The position numbers were made by a program, and so were the translations under genes. A stretch of 64,000 bases of DNA from Sphingosinicella microcystinivorans (GTDB taxonomy: Bacteria > Pseudomonadota > Alphaproteobacteria > Sphingomonadales > Sphingomonadaceae): contig NZ_RBWX01000007.1 in NCBI RefSeq assembly GCF_003634215.1, forward strand, positions 1,598,945-1,662,944. Reading direction: 5' to 3'. A model generated the notes under the pieces. It worked only from the letters and a program-made list of their open reading frames with translations. It had not been told where the DNA came from and made no database searches. Of the stretch, positions 48,664 through 56,901 are shown piece by piece. The number at the start of each line of letters is the position of its first letter. The stretch's first letter is position 1.

Positions 48664-49818
48664 TCAGCCGCCGAACACGTGCCTGAACGCCGCCATCATG
48701 CGACCGAACGGGCCCGCCTTCTCCACGGCTTCGGCGGCGACGAGCGGCACGCGCTGCTCGGCAAGGCCCGGTACGGTGAGAACGAGTTCGGCGATCTTCT
48801 GTCCCTTGGCGATCGGCGCGGAAATGGGACCGTCGTAAACGATCTTCGCGTCCACGCCTGAGACGATTGCCTTGGGCACCGAAACCGCCGTGCCGGGCGC
48901 GGCGGTGATGCCAACGTCCGGCGCGTCACCAAGAAACACGGGCGCGCGCATGGCAACCTTGCCATTTGCAAGGATCGGCTTCGCGTCCCAAGCGCCGAAG
49001 CCCCATTCCATCAGGCGGATCGATTCCTTGACGCGCTCGTCCCACGAGGTGAGGCCCGAGACGACCATGACGAGACGGCGCCCGTCTTGCTCGGCCGAGC
49101 CGGTGAAGCCGAAGCCTGCCGCCTCGGTGTGCCCAGTCTTGAGGCCGTCCGCACCGCGTACCTTGCCGAGAATGGGGTTGCGGTTCGGCTGCGTGATGGG
49201 CGCGCCGCCCATCGTTTGACCCCAGGTGAAGCTGTCGACCGCGTAGAACTGCTTGTAGAGATCCGGGTAGTCCTTGATCGTCCGCTCCGCGATGATCGCA
49301 AGGTCGTGCGGCGTCACCACCTGACGGTCATCGGGCCAGCCGTTCGAATTGGTGAAGTGCGAGCCCTTGAGGCCGAGCTTCTTCGCCTCCGCATTCATCA
49401 AATCGACGAAGGCTTCCTCAGTGCCCGAAATGCCCTCGGCGAGCACGACGCAGGCGTCGTTGCCGGAAAGCGTGACGATCCCGTGCAGCAGATCCTCGAC
49501 GGAGACTTCCTGATTGACCGACAGGAACATCGTGGAGCCCGCCTTCGGCCCATGCCACTTTTCCCATGTTTCCGGCCGAACGCGGAACTTCTGGTCGAGC
49601 TTCAGCTTGCCCTGCTTCACCAGATCGAAGGCGACGTGCGTCGTCATCATCTTCGCCATCGAGGCGGGTGGCATCTGCTGATCGGCGGCCTGTGAAAACA
49701 GTACCGCGCCGGTGCTCATGTCCTTCAAGTACGCGAAGGGCGCGAGGCTCTGGTAATTGGCGGCGGCGGGGACGGCGAAAGCCAGCATGAAGGCCGAGAT
49801 CGGTGCGGCAAGACGCAT
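48664..49818 (-). CDS. dacF: D-alanyl-D-alanine carboxypeptidase (PBP5/6 family)
   Basis: The enzyme trims the terminal D-alanine from peptidoglycan pentapeptides. The 384-residue protein has a signal peptide (MRLAAPISAFMLAFAVPAAA), the catalytic SxxK (Ser53-Lys56, SMAK), SGNDA and KTGHT, followed by the PBP5 C-terminal beta domain and a C-terminal amphipathic membrane anchor (AEKAGPFGRMMAAFRHVF). It is the first gene of the segment leading through tmk. The 109 bases upstream show no certain promoter. Confidence 0.95.
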   Translation of the reverse strand: MRLAAPISAFMLAFAVPAAANYQSLAPFAYLKDMSTGAVLFSQAADQQMPPASMAKMMTTHVAFDLVKQGKLKLDQKFRVRPETWEKWHGPKAGSTMFLSVNQEVSVEDLLHGIVTLSGNDACVVLAEGISGTEEAFVDLMNAEAKKLGLKGSHFTNSNGWPDDRQVVTPHDLAIIAERTIKDYPDLYKQFYAVDSFTWGQTMGGAPITQPNRNPILGKVRGADGLKTGHTEAAGFGFTGSAEQDGRRLVMVVSGLTSWDERVKESIRLMEWGFGAWDAKPILANGKVAMRAPVFLGDAPDVGITAAPGTAVSVPKAIVSGVDAKIVYDGPISAPIAKGQKIAELVLTVPGLAEQRVPLVAAEAVEKAGPFGRMMAAFRHVFGG

Positions 49819-49927
49819 CGCTTGAATTCACTCCTTTAGATCGGCTTCGGCGGGATCGGACGCCCGCACGAGTCTTACGCAGCTATAGCCCGCGCCCCAT
49901 CGCTTCGCCAGCGCGGAGGCAGGCGGC

Positions 49928-50746
49928 TTACGACAGCTTGAAGAACAGCAGGAACGCGAAAGCGCGGTTCAGCGCCGCCATGTCGTCCGCGCGAAAGCCA
50001 ATCGTGTTCGCGCCAAGGCGGCGGAACATCGGCAGGAAATCGAGCACTTCTACCGCGAGCCGGTCGACGAGCGTCAGTTCCACCTCGATGGGACCGTCCT
50101 GCTTCACGAGCGGCGCCTTCTGCCGCGCTTCGACCGCGCGCGATGCGGCCGCTTCGAGCGCGGCGCAGACCGTGTCAGGAGACGGCGACATGCCCGAGAA
50201 CATCCCGAGGGAGCGCTTGGTGACGACCTGCTCGACAGGGCCGAGCGCGGGGCCGTTCTTTTCGATGAACACGTCGTCGCCCGAGATCATCAGCAGCGGC
50301 ACGCCGAACTGGCCTGCGGTCGCGGCGCTGATGAAGGCCTCGTCGGCCTCGCGGCCATTCAGCTTCACGCTGCGGATGCCGCGGCTCGACATGGTGTGCG
50401 CCATCGTGCCGGCACTGTCCGCCGCGCCGGCGTGATAACCGATGAGCATCGCGCCGATATAGTCGCCGACCTCGATCCCCTGCATCATCAAGAGCGGGCG
50501 CGGCCACGAGCGGACGAGCCATGTGCCCGGCGGCATCCTGTCCGCGATGATCGAAAGCCCGTTGCCGTGCGAATCGCACACGACGCACTCGGTAACGCCC
50601 GCCGCGCGTGCGCCGCGCACGACGGCGAGCACCTCGTTCGTCATCAGCTGGCGCGCGGCGGCATACTCGAAACCTTCCGGCCCCGCCTGATCGCGCGACA
50701 CGACCCCCGCCACGCCTTCGATGTCGGCGGAAATGAAGAGCCGCAT
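49928..50746 (-). CDS. M55 family metallopeptidase (D-aminopeptidase)
   Basis: The 272-residue protein matches the DppA family of zinc D-aminopeptidases, which release N-terminal D-amino acids. Metal ligands are in MRLFISADIEGVAGVV (Asp8, Glu10) and further on in VCDSHGNG and MLIGYHAGA; GTMAHTMSS is also conserved. There is no signal peptide, so it acts in the cytoplasm. Its place between rlpA and dacF suggests a role in recycling D-amino-acid peptides from the wall. Confidence 0.92.
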   Translation of the reverse strand: MRLFISADIEGVAGVVSRDQAGPEGFEYAAARQLMTNEVLAVVRGARAAGVTECVVCDSHGNGLSIIADRMPPGTWLVRSWPRPLLMMQGIEVGDYIGAMLIGYHAGAADSAGTMAHTMSSRGIRSVKLNGREADEAFISAATAGQFGVPLLMISGDDVFIEKNGPALGPVEQVVTKRSLGMFSGMSPSPDTVCAALEAAASRAVEARQKAPLVKQDGPIEVELTLVDRLAVEVLDFLPMFRRLGANTIGFRADDMAALNRAFAFLLFFKLS

Positions 50747-50770
50747 GTGTTGACTATCCTTTTTTGAAAC

Positions 50771-51529
50771 TCAGGCCGTCGGCTTTGATCCGACGACGCG
50801 CGCCTCCGCATAACCCGCGGCCTGGAGCTGCGCCAGCACCGCCGTAGCGCTCGCCTCGTCGGCGAAGGGTCCGACGCGGACGCGGTAGAAGCCCGTGCCG
50901 GTGGAACTGATGTTGCTGACGCCGAAGCGGCTGAGTTCCGCGGCAAGGCTGGAGGCGCGACCGCGATCGGAAAGCGCAGCGACCTGCACGAAGATGTCGC
51001 CGATGGGCACAATCGTGACCGGCGGGGGCGGCGGTGGAGCCGCTGTGACCGCCACCGGCTGCTGCCCCTTCGGATAGATGCGCTTCACATGCACGCGCGC
51101 GGTGCCCTGCTGTTCGACGCCGAGAAGCTGCGCGGAACGGCGCGAAAGATCGATGATGCGGTCCTTCGCGAAAGGTCCGCGATCATTAACGCGGACGATG
51201 AGCTTGCGTCCGTTTTCGAGGTTCGTGACCTCCACATAGCTCGGCATCGGCAGCGTGCGGTGCGCGGCGGTGACGTCGTTTTCGTTGAACTGCTCGCCGT
51301 TCGCGGTGGATTTGCCGTGGAACGTTGGGCCGTACCACGAGGCGGTGCCGGTTTCCTGATAATGCGGATCGTCGGACGGGTAGTACCATTTGCCCGCGAT
51401 CTGATAGGGATTGCCGACCTTGTAGGTGCCCGCGCTCTTCGGAGCTTGCACGCTTCCGGCGCACGCGGCGAGCAGCGGCAGGAACAAAATGGACGCGAAC
51501 CCCGCCGACCATCTCGCGATCCCGATCAT
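50771..51529 (-). CDS. rlpA: RlpA-type septal lytic transglycosylase lipoprotein
   Basis: RlpA cuts peptidoglycan strands lacking stem peptides at the septum. The 252-residue protein has a lipoprotein signal with lipobox LLAAC (Cys23), a double-psi beta-barrel domain (GTASWYGPTFHGKSTANGE, AAHRTLPMPSYVEVTN, RVNDRGPF) and a C-terminal SPOR domain (FVQVAALSDRGRASSLAAEL) that binds denuded glycan. AAGGGG sits just before the ATG at 51529. Confidence 0.95.
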   Translation of the reverse strand: MIGIARWSAGFASILFLPLLAACAGSVQAPKSAGTYKVGNPYQIAGKWYYPSDDPHYQETGTASWYGPTFHGKSTANGEQFNENDVTAAHRTLPMPSYVEVTNLENGRKLIVRVNDRGPFAKDRIIDLSRRSAQLLGVEQQGTARVHVKRIYPKGQQPVAVTAAPPPPPPVTIVPIGDIFVQVAALSDRGRASSLAAELSRFGVSNISSTGTGFYRVRVGPFADEASATAVLAQLQAAGYAEARVVGSKPTA

Positions 51530-51606
51530 GACCCCTTCCCCCAACGCTATACTGGAACGATGCGGGAACAAGAATCACCGAACGTCGGCTTAGTCAAGCC
51601 GTGCCG

Positions 51607-52677
51607 TCAGCTTCCAGTGCGCAACTGATCGGCAAGCAGCCCCACCGAGAGCGCGTAGAAGTTCGAGCAATTATAGGCGAGGAGCGCGCGGAAGTTGCCG
51701 TAGGAGAGGTACGCCCCCTTGCCGGGGCCATCGGGCTCGACGAGCGTTGCGAGCGTGTCGTCGGCGGGCCAGGTGCGGCCGTCCAGCGGCTGCAGGCCGA
51801 GTTCGCGCCATTCCTTCACCGGAATCCAGCGGCTGTGCTTGGCAAGCACGCGCGTGCAGCTTTTGGGTTCGATCGTGTTGACGACGCGCATCCGGTCCAG
51901 CGCGGCGGGCACGGACACGCGCATCGCCCAGTCGCCGCCCGTCACCCAGCCGTTGTTTTTGAGGTAGTTCGCAATGGAGGCGGCGGTGTCGGCGCGGCTC
52001 TGCCAGATGTCGGCGGTGCCGTCTCCATCGAAGTCGACCGCGTGCGTCAGGTAAGACGATGGCAGGAACTGCGGGTTTCCGGTGGCACCTGCCCACGAGC
52101 CGACAAGCCGGCTGCGCGGCACGCCGCTGTCGATCATACGCAGCGCTGCGATAAGTTCGCGCGTGAACAGCGCCTCGCGCCGACCATCGAACGCCAGGCT
52201 CGCGAGCGAGCGGACGAGATCGAAATTGCCCGTGTAGCCGCCGTAGCTCGTTTCCATCCCCCAGATGCCGAGCATGATTTCCGGCGGTACGCCATAGCGC
52301 GCTTCCACCGCGCGGAGCGTCGGGCTCAGCTCTGAAGCGAGACGCTTACCCGGATTGATGCGCGCAGGCACGAGCCGCGCGGCAAGATAGTCGCTGAACA
52401 GGGGCACACTCTGCGGACGGCTGTCGTCAGGCTGGGCACGGTCCAGCGACACGACGCGCGCGCTGTAGGTGAGGCGGTCGAGCGCGCTAGCAATCGTTGC
52501 AGCGCTGATCCCCTCTCCTGCCGCGCGGGCACGGAAATCGGAAAGCCAAGCCTGGAAACGCATCTCCGTAGAGGGCTCGGGCGGCGCTTCTGTTTGTTGC
52601 GCAGGCTCGGGGATCTGGGCAGAGGATGCCGCCGGGACGAGCAGGACCAGCGCGATTGCCGCAAAGCGCAGGATCAA
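51607..52677 (-). CDS. Lytic murein transglycosylase (MltB type)
   Basis: The 356-residue protein is a GH103 transglycosylase that cleaves peptidoglycan glycan strands to anhydro-muropeptides. It has a signal peptide (MILRFAAIALVLLVPAASS then AQ), the catalytic Glu142 in GIWGMETSYGGYTG, and WAGATGNPQFLPSSYLTHAVD, FDGDGTADIWQSRADTAASIANYL. No lipobox cysteine is seen, so it is soluble rather than lipidated. It opens the minus-strand cell-wall cluster. Confidence 0.95.
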   Translation of the reverse strand: MILRFAAIALVLLVPAASSAQIPEPAQQTEAPPEPSTEMRFQAWLSDFRARAAGEGISAATIASALDRLTYSARVVSLDRAQPDDSRPQSVPLFSDYLAARLVPARINPGKRLASELSPTLRAVEARYGVPPEIMLGIWGMETSYGGYTGNFDLVRSLASLAFDGRREALFTRELIAALRMIDSGVPRSRLVGSWAGATGNPQFLPSSYLTHAVDFDGDGTADIWQSRADTAASIANYLKNNGWVTGGDWAMRVSVPAALDRMRVVNTIEPKSCTRVLAKHSRWIPVKEWRELGLQPLDGRTWPADDTLATLVEPDGPGKGAYLSYGNFRALLAYNCSNFYALSVGLLADQLRTGS

Positions 52678-52755
52678 TATTTTTCTCCTTCAGCCGGGCA
52701 GCCCAGCCTACATGCTTGAAACCGCAATCCCAATAGGCGATGAGACGCGCGCAGC

Positions 52756-52845
52756 GGACAGGTGGCCGAGTGGTTTAAGGCAGCGGTCTTGAAAACCGCC
52801 GTGCGGGTAACCGTACCGTGGGTTCGAATCCCACCCTGTCCGCCA
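52756..52845 (+). tRNA. tRNA-Ser (anticodon TGA)
   Basis: The acceptor stem GGACAGG pairs with CCTGTCC, followed by discriminator G and an encoded CCA. The anticodon arm GCGGT-CTTGAAA-ACCGC presents TGA, the D arm holds GGCCGAGTGGTTTAAGGC, a long variable arm (class II) follows, and the T arm is GGGTTCGAATCCC. All fit tRNA-Ser reading UCA and wobble partners. It stands alone, with a weak TTGAAA at 52716 as the only -35 candidate, and no integrase or attachment-site repeat is near. Confidence 0.97.
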
Positions 52846-52862
52846 ATTTCTCGCGCAGAATC

Positions 52863-53408
52863 TCAGTGTTTCTGCTGTGTCATCCTGTCCACCCAGGCGA
52901 TGCCGATCGCCGAGAGGATGAAGACGGTGTGGATGATCGTCTGCCACAGCACGCCCTCGGCCGTAATCCGCGCGGTCGGCAGACCGATGTTGCTCGCCTC
53001 GATGAAGGTTCGAAGCAGGTGGATCGACGAAATACCGATGATCGCCATCGCCAGCTTCACCTTGAGCACGCCCGCGTTCACGTGGCTAAGCCATTCCGGC
53101 TGATCCGGGTGACCCTTGAGGCCCAGGCGAGAGACAAAGGTCTCATAGCCGCCGACAATCACCATCACGAGCAGGTTCGAGATCATCACGACGTCGATGA
53201 GGCCGAGAACCAGCAGCATGATCTGCTGCTCGGTGAACTCCCAGCTGTGCATGGTGAGGTGATAAAGCTCCTTCAGGAACAGGAGCACGTACACGCCCTG
53301 CGCCACGATAAGGCCCAGGTAGAGCGGGAGTTGCAGCCAGCGCGAGCTGAAGATGAGCAGCGGAAGCGGGCGGAGCGGCGACGGTGCGCCGGGAGCGGAA
53401 TCAGACAT
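52863..53408 (-). CDS. UPF0114/YqhA family membrane protein
   Basis: The 181-residue protein is a TIGR00645/UPF0114 inner-membrane protein of unknown function. It has four hydrophobic segments ([64 protein letters not shown] and [15 protein letters not shown]), with the family motif [18 protein letters not shown]. It converges with tRNA-Ser and diverges from the pirin gene. Confidence 0.93.
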   Translation of the reverse strand: MSDSAPGAPSPLRPLPLLIFSSRWLQLPLYLGLIVAQGVYVLLFLKELYHLTMHSWEFTEQQIMLLVLGLIDVVMISNLLVMVIVGGYETFVSRLGLKGHPDQPEWLSHVNAGVLKVKLAMAIIGISSIHLLRTFIEASNIGLPTARITAEGVLWQTIIHTVFILSAIGIAWVDRMTQQKH

Positions 53409-53563
53409 GGCTGCGGCGTATCAAATGCGAGGGCGATTCTCCAAGGCCGTTCCGCTGCGGGAAACCTTGGGTTGCAAGTGCAGCCCCTCCCCGTTTGCAC
53501 CTGCGTTCCTACATCGGCTCACGAAGGCGGAAGGTTTACCTCCCGCACGCAGGAGCATGAAAC

Positions 53564-54424
53564 ATGAAGACGATCATCACACGCCACACCAATGAACAGC
53601 GCCACTGGGTTGGTGACGGCTTCCCGGTGCGCTCGCTGATCTCGTATCACGCCCAGGGAACTGCGATCAGCCCGTTCCTGCTGCTCGACTATGCCGGACC
53701 CCACGTGTTCGAACCTGCCGAAACGCCGCGCGGCGTCGGTACGCACCCGCATCGCGGCTTCGAAACGGTCACCATCGTCTATGACGGCGAGGTGGAGCAC
53801 AAGGATTCCGCCGGCAACGGCGGCATCATCGGCCCCGGCGACGTGCAGTGGATGACGGCTGCCGGCGGTGTGCTTCACGAGGAGTTCCACTCTAAGGGCT
53901 TCACACGCGCGGGCGGGCCGTTCCGCATGGTTCAGCTGTGGGTGAACCTGCCTGCGAAGGACAAGATGGCGGCGCCCGGCTACCAGTCGATCGTTGAAGC
54001 GGACATTCCGGTCGTCGACCTCGACGGGGGCATGGCGCGGATCATCGCGGGCACGCTCAGCGGCAAGACCGGCCCGGCGCGGACGTTCACCCCGGTGAAT
54101 GTTTGGGACGTGCGGTTGGATGACGGTGCCGACGTGACACTCGACCTGCCCGAAGGGCACACGGCACTCGTCGTCGTGCTGTCGGGCCGGGTGCTTGTGA
54201 ACGGCGAGGATGCGGCAAGCGCCGAAGTCCTCGAACTGAGCCGTGCGGGAACCTCCGCGCGGATCAGGGCGGAGGCCGATACCACGCTGCTCATCCTCAC
54301 GGGCGAGCCGATTGAGGAGCCGATCGTAGGATATGGCCCGTTCGTGATGAACAGCGAGGCGGAAATCCGCACCGCCATCGACGACTTCAACAGTGGTCGC
54401 TTCGGCCGAATGGCTGCGGCATAG
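53564..54424 (+). CDS. Pirin family protein
   Basis: Pirins are bicupin proteins; bacterial ones include quercetin dioxygenase-like enzymes and regulators of pyruvate dehydrogenase. The 286-residue protein has the pirin landmarks FLLLDYAGPHVF, GVGTHPHRGFETVTIVYDGEVEHKDS with the metal histidines, GDVQWMTAAGGVLHEEF, and the C-terminal cupin region. AGGAG lies 8 bases before the ATG. A strong terminator follows. Confidence 0.93.
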   Translation: MKTIITRHTNEQRHWVGDGFPVRSLISYHAQGTAISPFLLLDYAGPHVFEPAETPRGVGTHPHRGFETVTIVYDGEVEHKDSAGNGGIIGPGDVQWMTAAGGVLHEEFHSKGFTRAGGPFRMVQLWVNLPAKDKMAAPGYQSIVEADIPVVDLDGGMARIIAGTLSGKTGPARTFTPVNVWDVRLDDGADVTLDLPEGHTALVVVLSGRVLVNGEDAASAEVLELSRAGTSARIRAEADTTLLILTGEPIEEPIVGYGPFVMNSEAEIRTAIDDFNSGRFGRMAAA

Positions 54425-54429
54425 TGGAA

Positions 54430-54463
54430 GGGAGGCAGGCGTGCACCGTCTGCCTCCCTTTTT
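54430..54463 (+). terminator. Rho-independent terminator after the pirin gene
   Basis: GGGAGGCAG (54430-54438) pairs perfectly with CTGCCTCCC (54450-54458) across an 11-base loop, followed by TTTTT. It starts 5 bases after the pirin stop and 17 bases before the OsmC ATG. Confidence 0.88.
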
Positions 54464-54479
54464 CCATTGAGGAGGCAAC

Positions 54480-54887
54480 ATGCCGGAAATCACCATTGCA
54501 CGCGTCACCGCGAACATCGGCATGGACGACTACAAGGTTGATGTGCGTGCCGGACATCACATGTTCGTGTCCGATGAACCCGAGAGGATGGGCGGCAAGG
54601 ATGCGGGGCCGGCGCCGTTCCAGCTTCTGCTCGCGGCGCTTGGGTCGTGCACGGTGATCACGCTGCGGATGTATGCGAAGCGCAAAGAGTGGCCTCTCGA
54701 AAGCGCCGAGGTGGCAATGCGGCATTTGAAGGACGGCGATACCGCGCGGATCGAGCGGGTGCTGACGCTGACCGGGGATCTTACCGAAGAGCAGCGCGCA
54801 CGGTTTGCGGACATCGCCGAGCGTACGCCGGTGACGCTGGCCATCAGGAATGGCGTGCCGATCGAAACGACGCTCAGCGGATCCTGA
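54480..54887 (+). CDS. OsmC family protein
   Basis: OsmC/Ohr proteins are thiol peroxidases for organic hydroperoxides. The 135-residue protein has the family core PFQLLLAALGSCTVITLRMYAKRK with the first active cysteine. A second cysteine at the usual VSCP-like place is not seen, so peroxidase activity is uncertain. GAGGAGG is 4 bases before the ATG. It follows the pirin terminator and overlaps the convergent quinone reductase gene by 14 bases. Confidence 0.9.
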   Translation: MPEITIARVTANIGMDDYKVDVRAGHHMFVSDEPERMGGKDAGPAPFQLLLAALGSCTVITLRMYAKRKEWPLESAEVAMRHLKDGDTARIERVLTLTGDLTEEQRARFADIAERTPVTLAIRNGVPIETTLSGS

Positions 54888-55836
54888 CCACGGCCTTGCC
54901 GATGAGCGCACCTGCCGCCATCGCGGCGAAAGCTTCATCGGCGCGTTCAAGCGGCACCTCCATCCCGATGAAGGGGCGATACCGAGACGAGGCAACCAGT
55001 GCGTCGATTGCCGCGCTGGCGCGCGACCCACCTTCGGGATCGCGGCGGCCGAACTCTCCGGCGCGGACACCGACGATCTCGATCCCCTTGATGAGCGCAT
55101 AATTGAGCGCGAATGGCTTCGGGATGCCCCCCGCGAACCCGATCAGCAGGTAGCGCCCGTTCCAGCGCAGCGTCCGTACGGCGGAGGCGAACAGCGCGCC
55201 GCCGACCGGATCGAACACCACATCGATGCGGTCTTTCAGCGTTGAAAGGTCAGCGAGCGCGACGGTTTCGTCGGCACCGGCGGTGCGCGCTGCCGCGAGC
55301 TTCGCTTCGCCCGACGCCGCGGCGATCACATGCGCGCCGCAGGCCTTGCCCAGCGCCACCGCGGCGAGGCCCATGCCGCCGCCCGCGCCCGTGACGAGCA
55401 GCGTTTCGCCCTGCATCAGCCGACCCCGCTCGACGAGCCCGACCCACGCGGTCAGCGCCCCGACCCCGTAGCTTGCCGCTTCCGCGTCCGAAAACCCGTC
55501 TGGCGCGAGGCGCACCTGCCCGGCATCGAGCGTGATCGTTTCGCCAAGGCATCCCGAGCGCGCACGGACAACGACACGGCGCCCCAGCAGAGACGGATCG
55601 ACGCCCGCACCCGTATGGGTGAGGACGCCGACGCCTTCGACACCCGGCACAAACGGCAGCGCCGGTTTGAACTGGTAGCCGCCGGAGAGCATCAAAAGAT
55701 CGGGGAAGTTGAGGCCCGCCGCCGTCAGCGCGACACGCACCTCACCGGAGGCGGGTGGTGGCGCATCGGGCCATTCGGTTTCGAAGCGCAGCCCCGCACG
55801 GTCGCCGCTCAGCGCGTGACAGACCCAGGCCTTCAC
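54874..55836 (-). CDS. NADPH:quinone oxidoreductase (zinc-free MDR family)
   Basis: The 320-residue protein is a medium-chain dehydrogenase/reductase of the quinone reductase class. It has the GroES-like N-terminal domain (LNFPDLLMLSGGYQFKPALPFVPG), the nucleotide-binding GAGGGMGLAAVALGKACGA and DVVFDPVGG. The zinc ligands of alcohol dehydrogenases are absent, as in quinone reductases. It starts 4 bases within the VOC gene end and converges on osmC. Confidence 0.93.
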   Translation of the reverse strand: MKAWVCHALSGDRAGLRFETEWPDAPPPASGEVRVALTAAGLNFPDLLMLSGGYQFKPALPFVPGVEGVGVLTHTGAGVDPSLLGRRVVVRARSGCLGETITLDAGQVRLAPDGFSDAEAASYGVGALTAWVGLVERGRLMQGETLLVTGAGGGMGLAAVALGKACGAHVIAAASGEAKLAAARTAGADETVALADLSTLKDRIDVVFDPVGGALFASAVRTLRWNGRYLLIGFAGGIPKPFALNYALIKGIEIVGVRAGEFGRRDPEGGSRASAAIDALVASSRYRPFIGMEVPLERADEAFAAMAAGALIGKAVVRIR

Positions 55837-56255
55837 GGCGTGCGGCCGGGATCAGCAAAGCTCGGAGCGTTCAGCACTTCAAGCTTGATGCCATCCGGGT
55901 CTTCGAAGAACACCGCGTAATAATCCGCAGAATATTCGGGGTAGAGCGTCGGCGCATCAAGGATGCGAACGCCTGCATCGCGAAGCAGGGTGTGGACGCG
56001 ATCCACCTCCGCCCGGCTATCCACCGACCATGCCAAGTGATGGATGCCGGGGGCATAGCGTTTGTGCGCGCCGGAAACGCGCGCCTGCTTCAATCCGATC
56101 GAAGCGAAGCCCTGCGGTGTGCGGATATCCCACTCGCACTCACCATCATCGCGCACGCACGCGTAGCCGAGCGCGCCCAGCAGCAGGCTGTAGACGCGCT
56201 TCGAAGCCGCGAGATCGCTCGCGTTCAGATCGATGTGATGAATGAGCCCGTTCAC
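55833..56255 (-). CDS. VOC (glyoxalase-fold) family protein
   Basis: The 140-residue protein has the vicinal oxygen chelate fold with metal ligands in GLIHHIDLNASD, IHHLAWSVDSRAEV and YYAVFFEDPDGIKLEVL. Members include glyoxalase I, dioxygenases and resistance proteins; the substrate is unknown here. It is translated ahead of the quinone reductase with a 4-base overlap. Confidence 0.92.
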   Translation of the reverse strand: MNGLIHHIDLNASDLAASKRVYSLLLGALGYACVRDDGECEWDIRTPQGFASIGLKQARVSGAHKRYAPGIHHLAWSVDSRAEVDRVHTLLRDAGVRILDAPTLYPEYSADYYAVFFEDPDGIKLEVLNAPSFADPGRTP

Positions 56256-56293
56256 GGCGGCGTGTCCTTAACGGAGCCGCCGCCGCACAGGGC

Positions 56294-56524
56294 TTACTTC
56301 TTGCCGAGCGAGAGCCCGCCGAAGCGCTTGTTGAAGCGCGCGACGCGGCCGCCGGTATCGAGCATCTTCGAGTTGCCGCCGGTCCAGGCCGGGTGCGTCG
56401 TCGGATCGATTTCGAGGAGAAGCGTGTCGCCCTCCTTACCCCACGTCGAACGTGTCTGATAGGTCGTCCCGTCGGTCATCTGCACCGTGATGGTGTGATA
56501 GTCGGGATGGATGTTCTGCTTCAC
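56294..56524 (-). CDS. rpmE: 50S ribosomal protein L31
   Basis: The 76-residue protein begins [18 protein letters not shown] and ends [13 protein letters not shown], the alphaproteobacterial L31 pattern. The zinc-binding cysteines of the C+ form are absent. The frame is open to 56614, but the GTG at 56524 has CGGAG about 9 bases ahead and gives the right N terminus. It diverges from the riboswitch-btuB unit. Confidence 0.96.
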   Translation of the reverse strand: MKQNIHPDYHTITVQMTDGTTYQTRSTWGKEGDTLLLEIDPTTHPAWTGGNSKMLDTGGRVARFNKRFGGLSLGKK

Positions 56525-56644
56525 TGGACTGCTCCGATGTCTGCCGCTGGTTTCCGACCAGCAGCCGGGAAAGCGGCGCCAATAACCGACACGCGCGCCA
56601 CTTGCAAGCCGCACCGCAAGGGACTAAGGCCCGCCCCGTGATGT

Positions 56645-56809
56645 GGTGCCCCGGAAACGGGGATAAAAGGGAAGCCGGTCTAAAACCGGCGCTGTGCCCG
56701 CAACTGTAGGCGGATAGCCTGCATGTCGAAATGCCACTGGGAAGCCGCGAAAGGCCGACCGGGAAGGCGACATGCAAGGCGATGACCCGCAAGCCAGGAA
56801 ACCTGCCAT
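56645..56809 (+). promoter_or_regulatory. Cobalamin riboswitch
   Basis: The stretch contains the conserved core of the AdoCbl aptamer: AAGGGAAGCCGGT with its paired GCCGGC-type arm, GCTGTGCCCGCAACTGTA, and the B12 box AGCCAGGAAACCTGCC near the 3' end (56792-56807). It lies about 90 bases before the btuB start and the sequence after it (56825-56860) can form further hairpins that may hide the GGAGG ribosome-binding site. The remaining sequence of this 377-base gap, 56525-56644, holds no gene I can support, only the rpmE leader and the unmapped promoters. Confidence 0.93.
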
Positions 56810-56901
56810 GTCTGTCGTCCACGCCCGGTCGGGTTCAGCCGTTCGCGTGCGAGCAGTCATGCCCGCTGTGACGATGTGTGAACATGGTCATGGAGGTTAT
56901 T

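Noticed and set aside
52716-52845. tRNA-Ser as an integration site of a mobile element
   Set aside because: No repeat of the tRNA 3' end and no integrase were seen on either side.
56884-56901. Earlier ATG starts for btuB at 56884 and 56890
   Set aside because: GGAGG overlaps or follows them; only the ATG at 56902 has it at correct spacing, and it gives a signal peptide directly.
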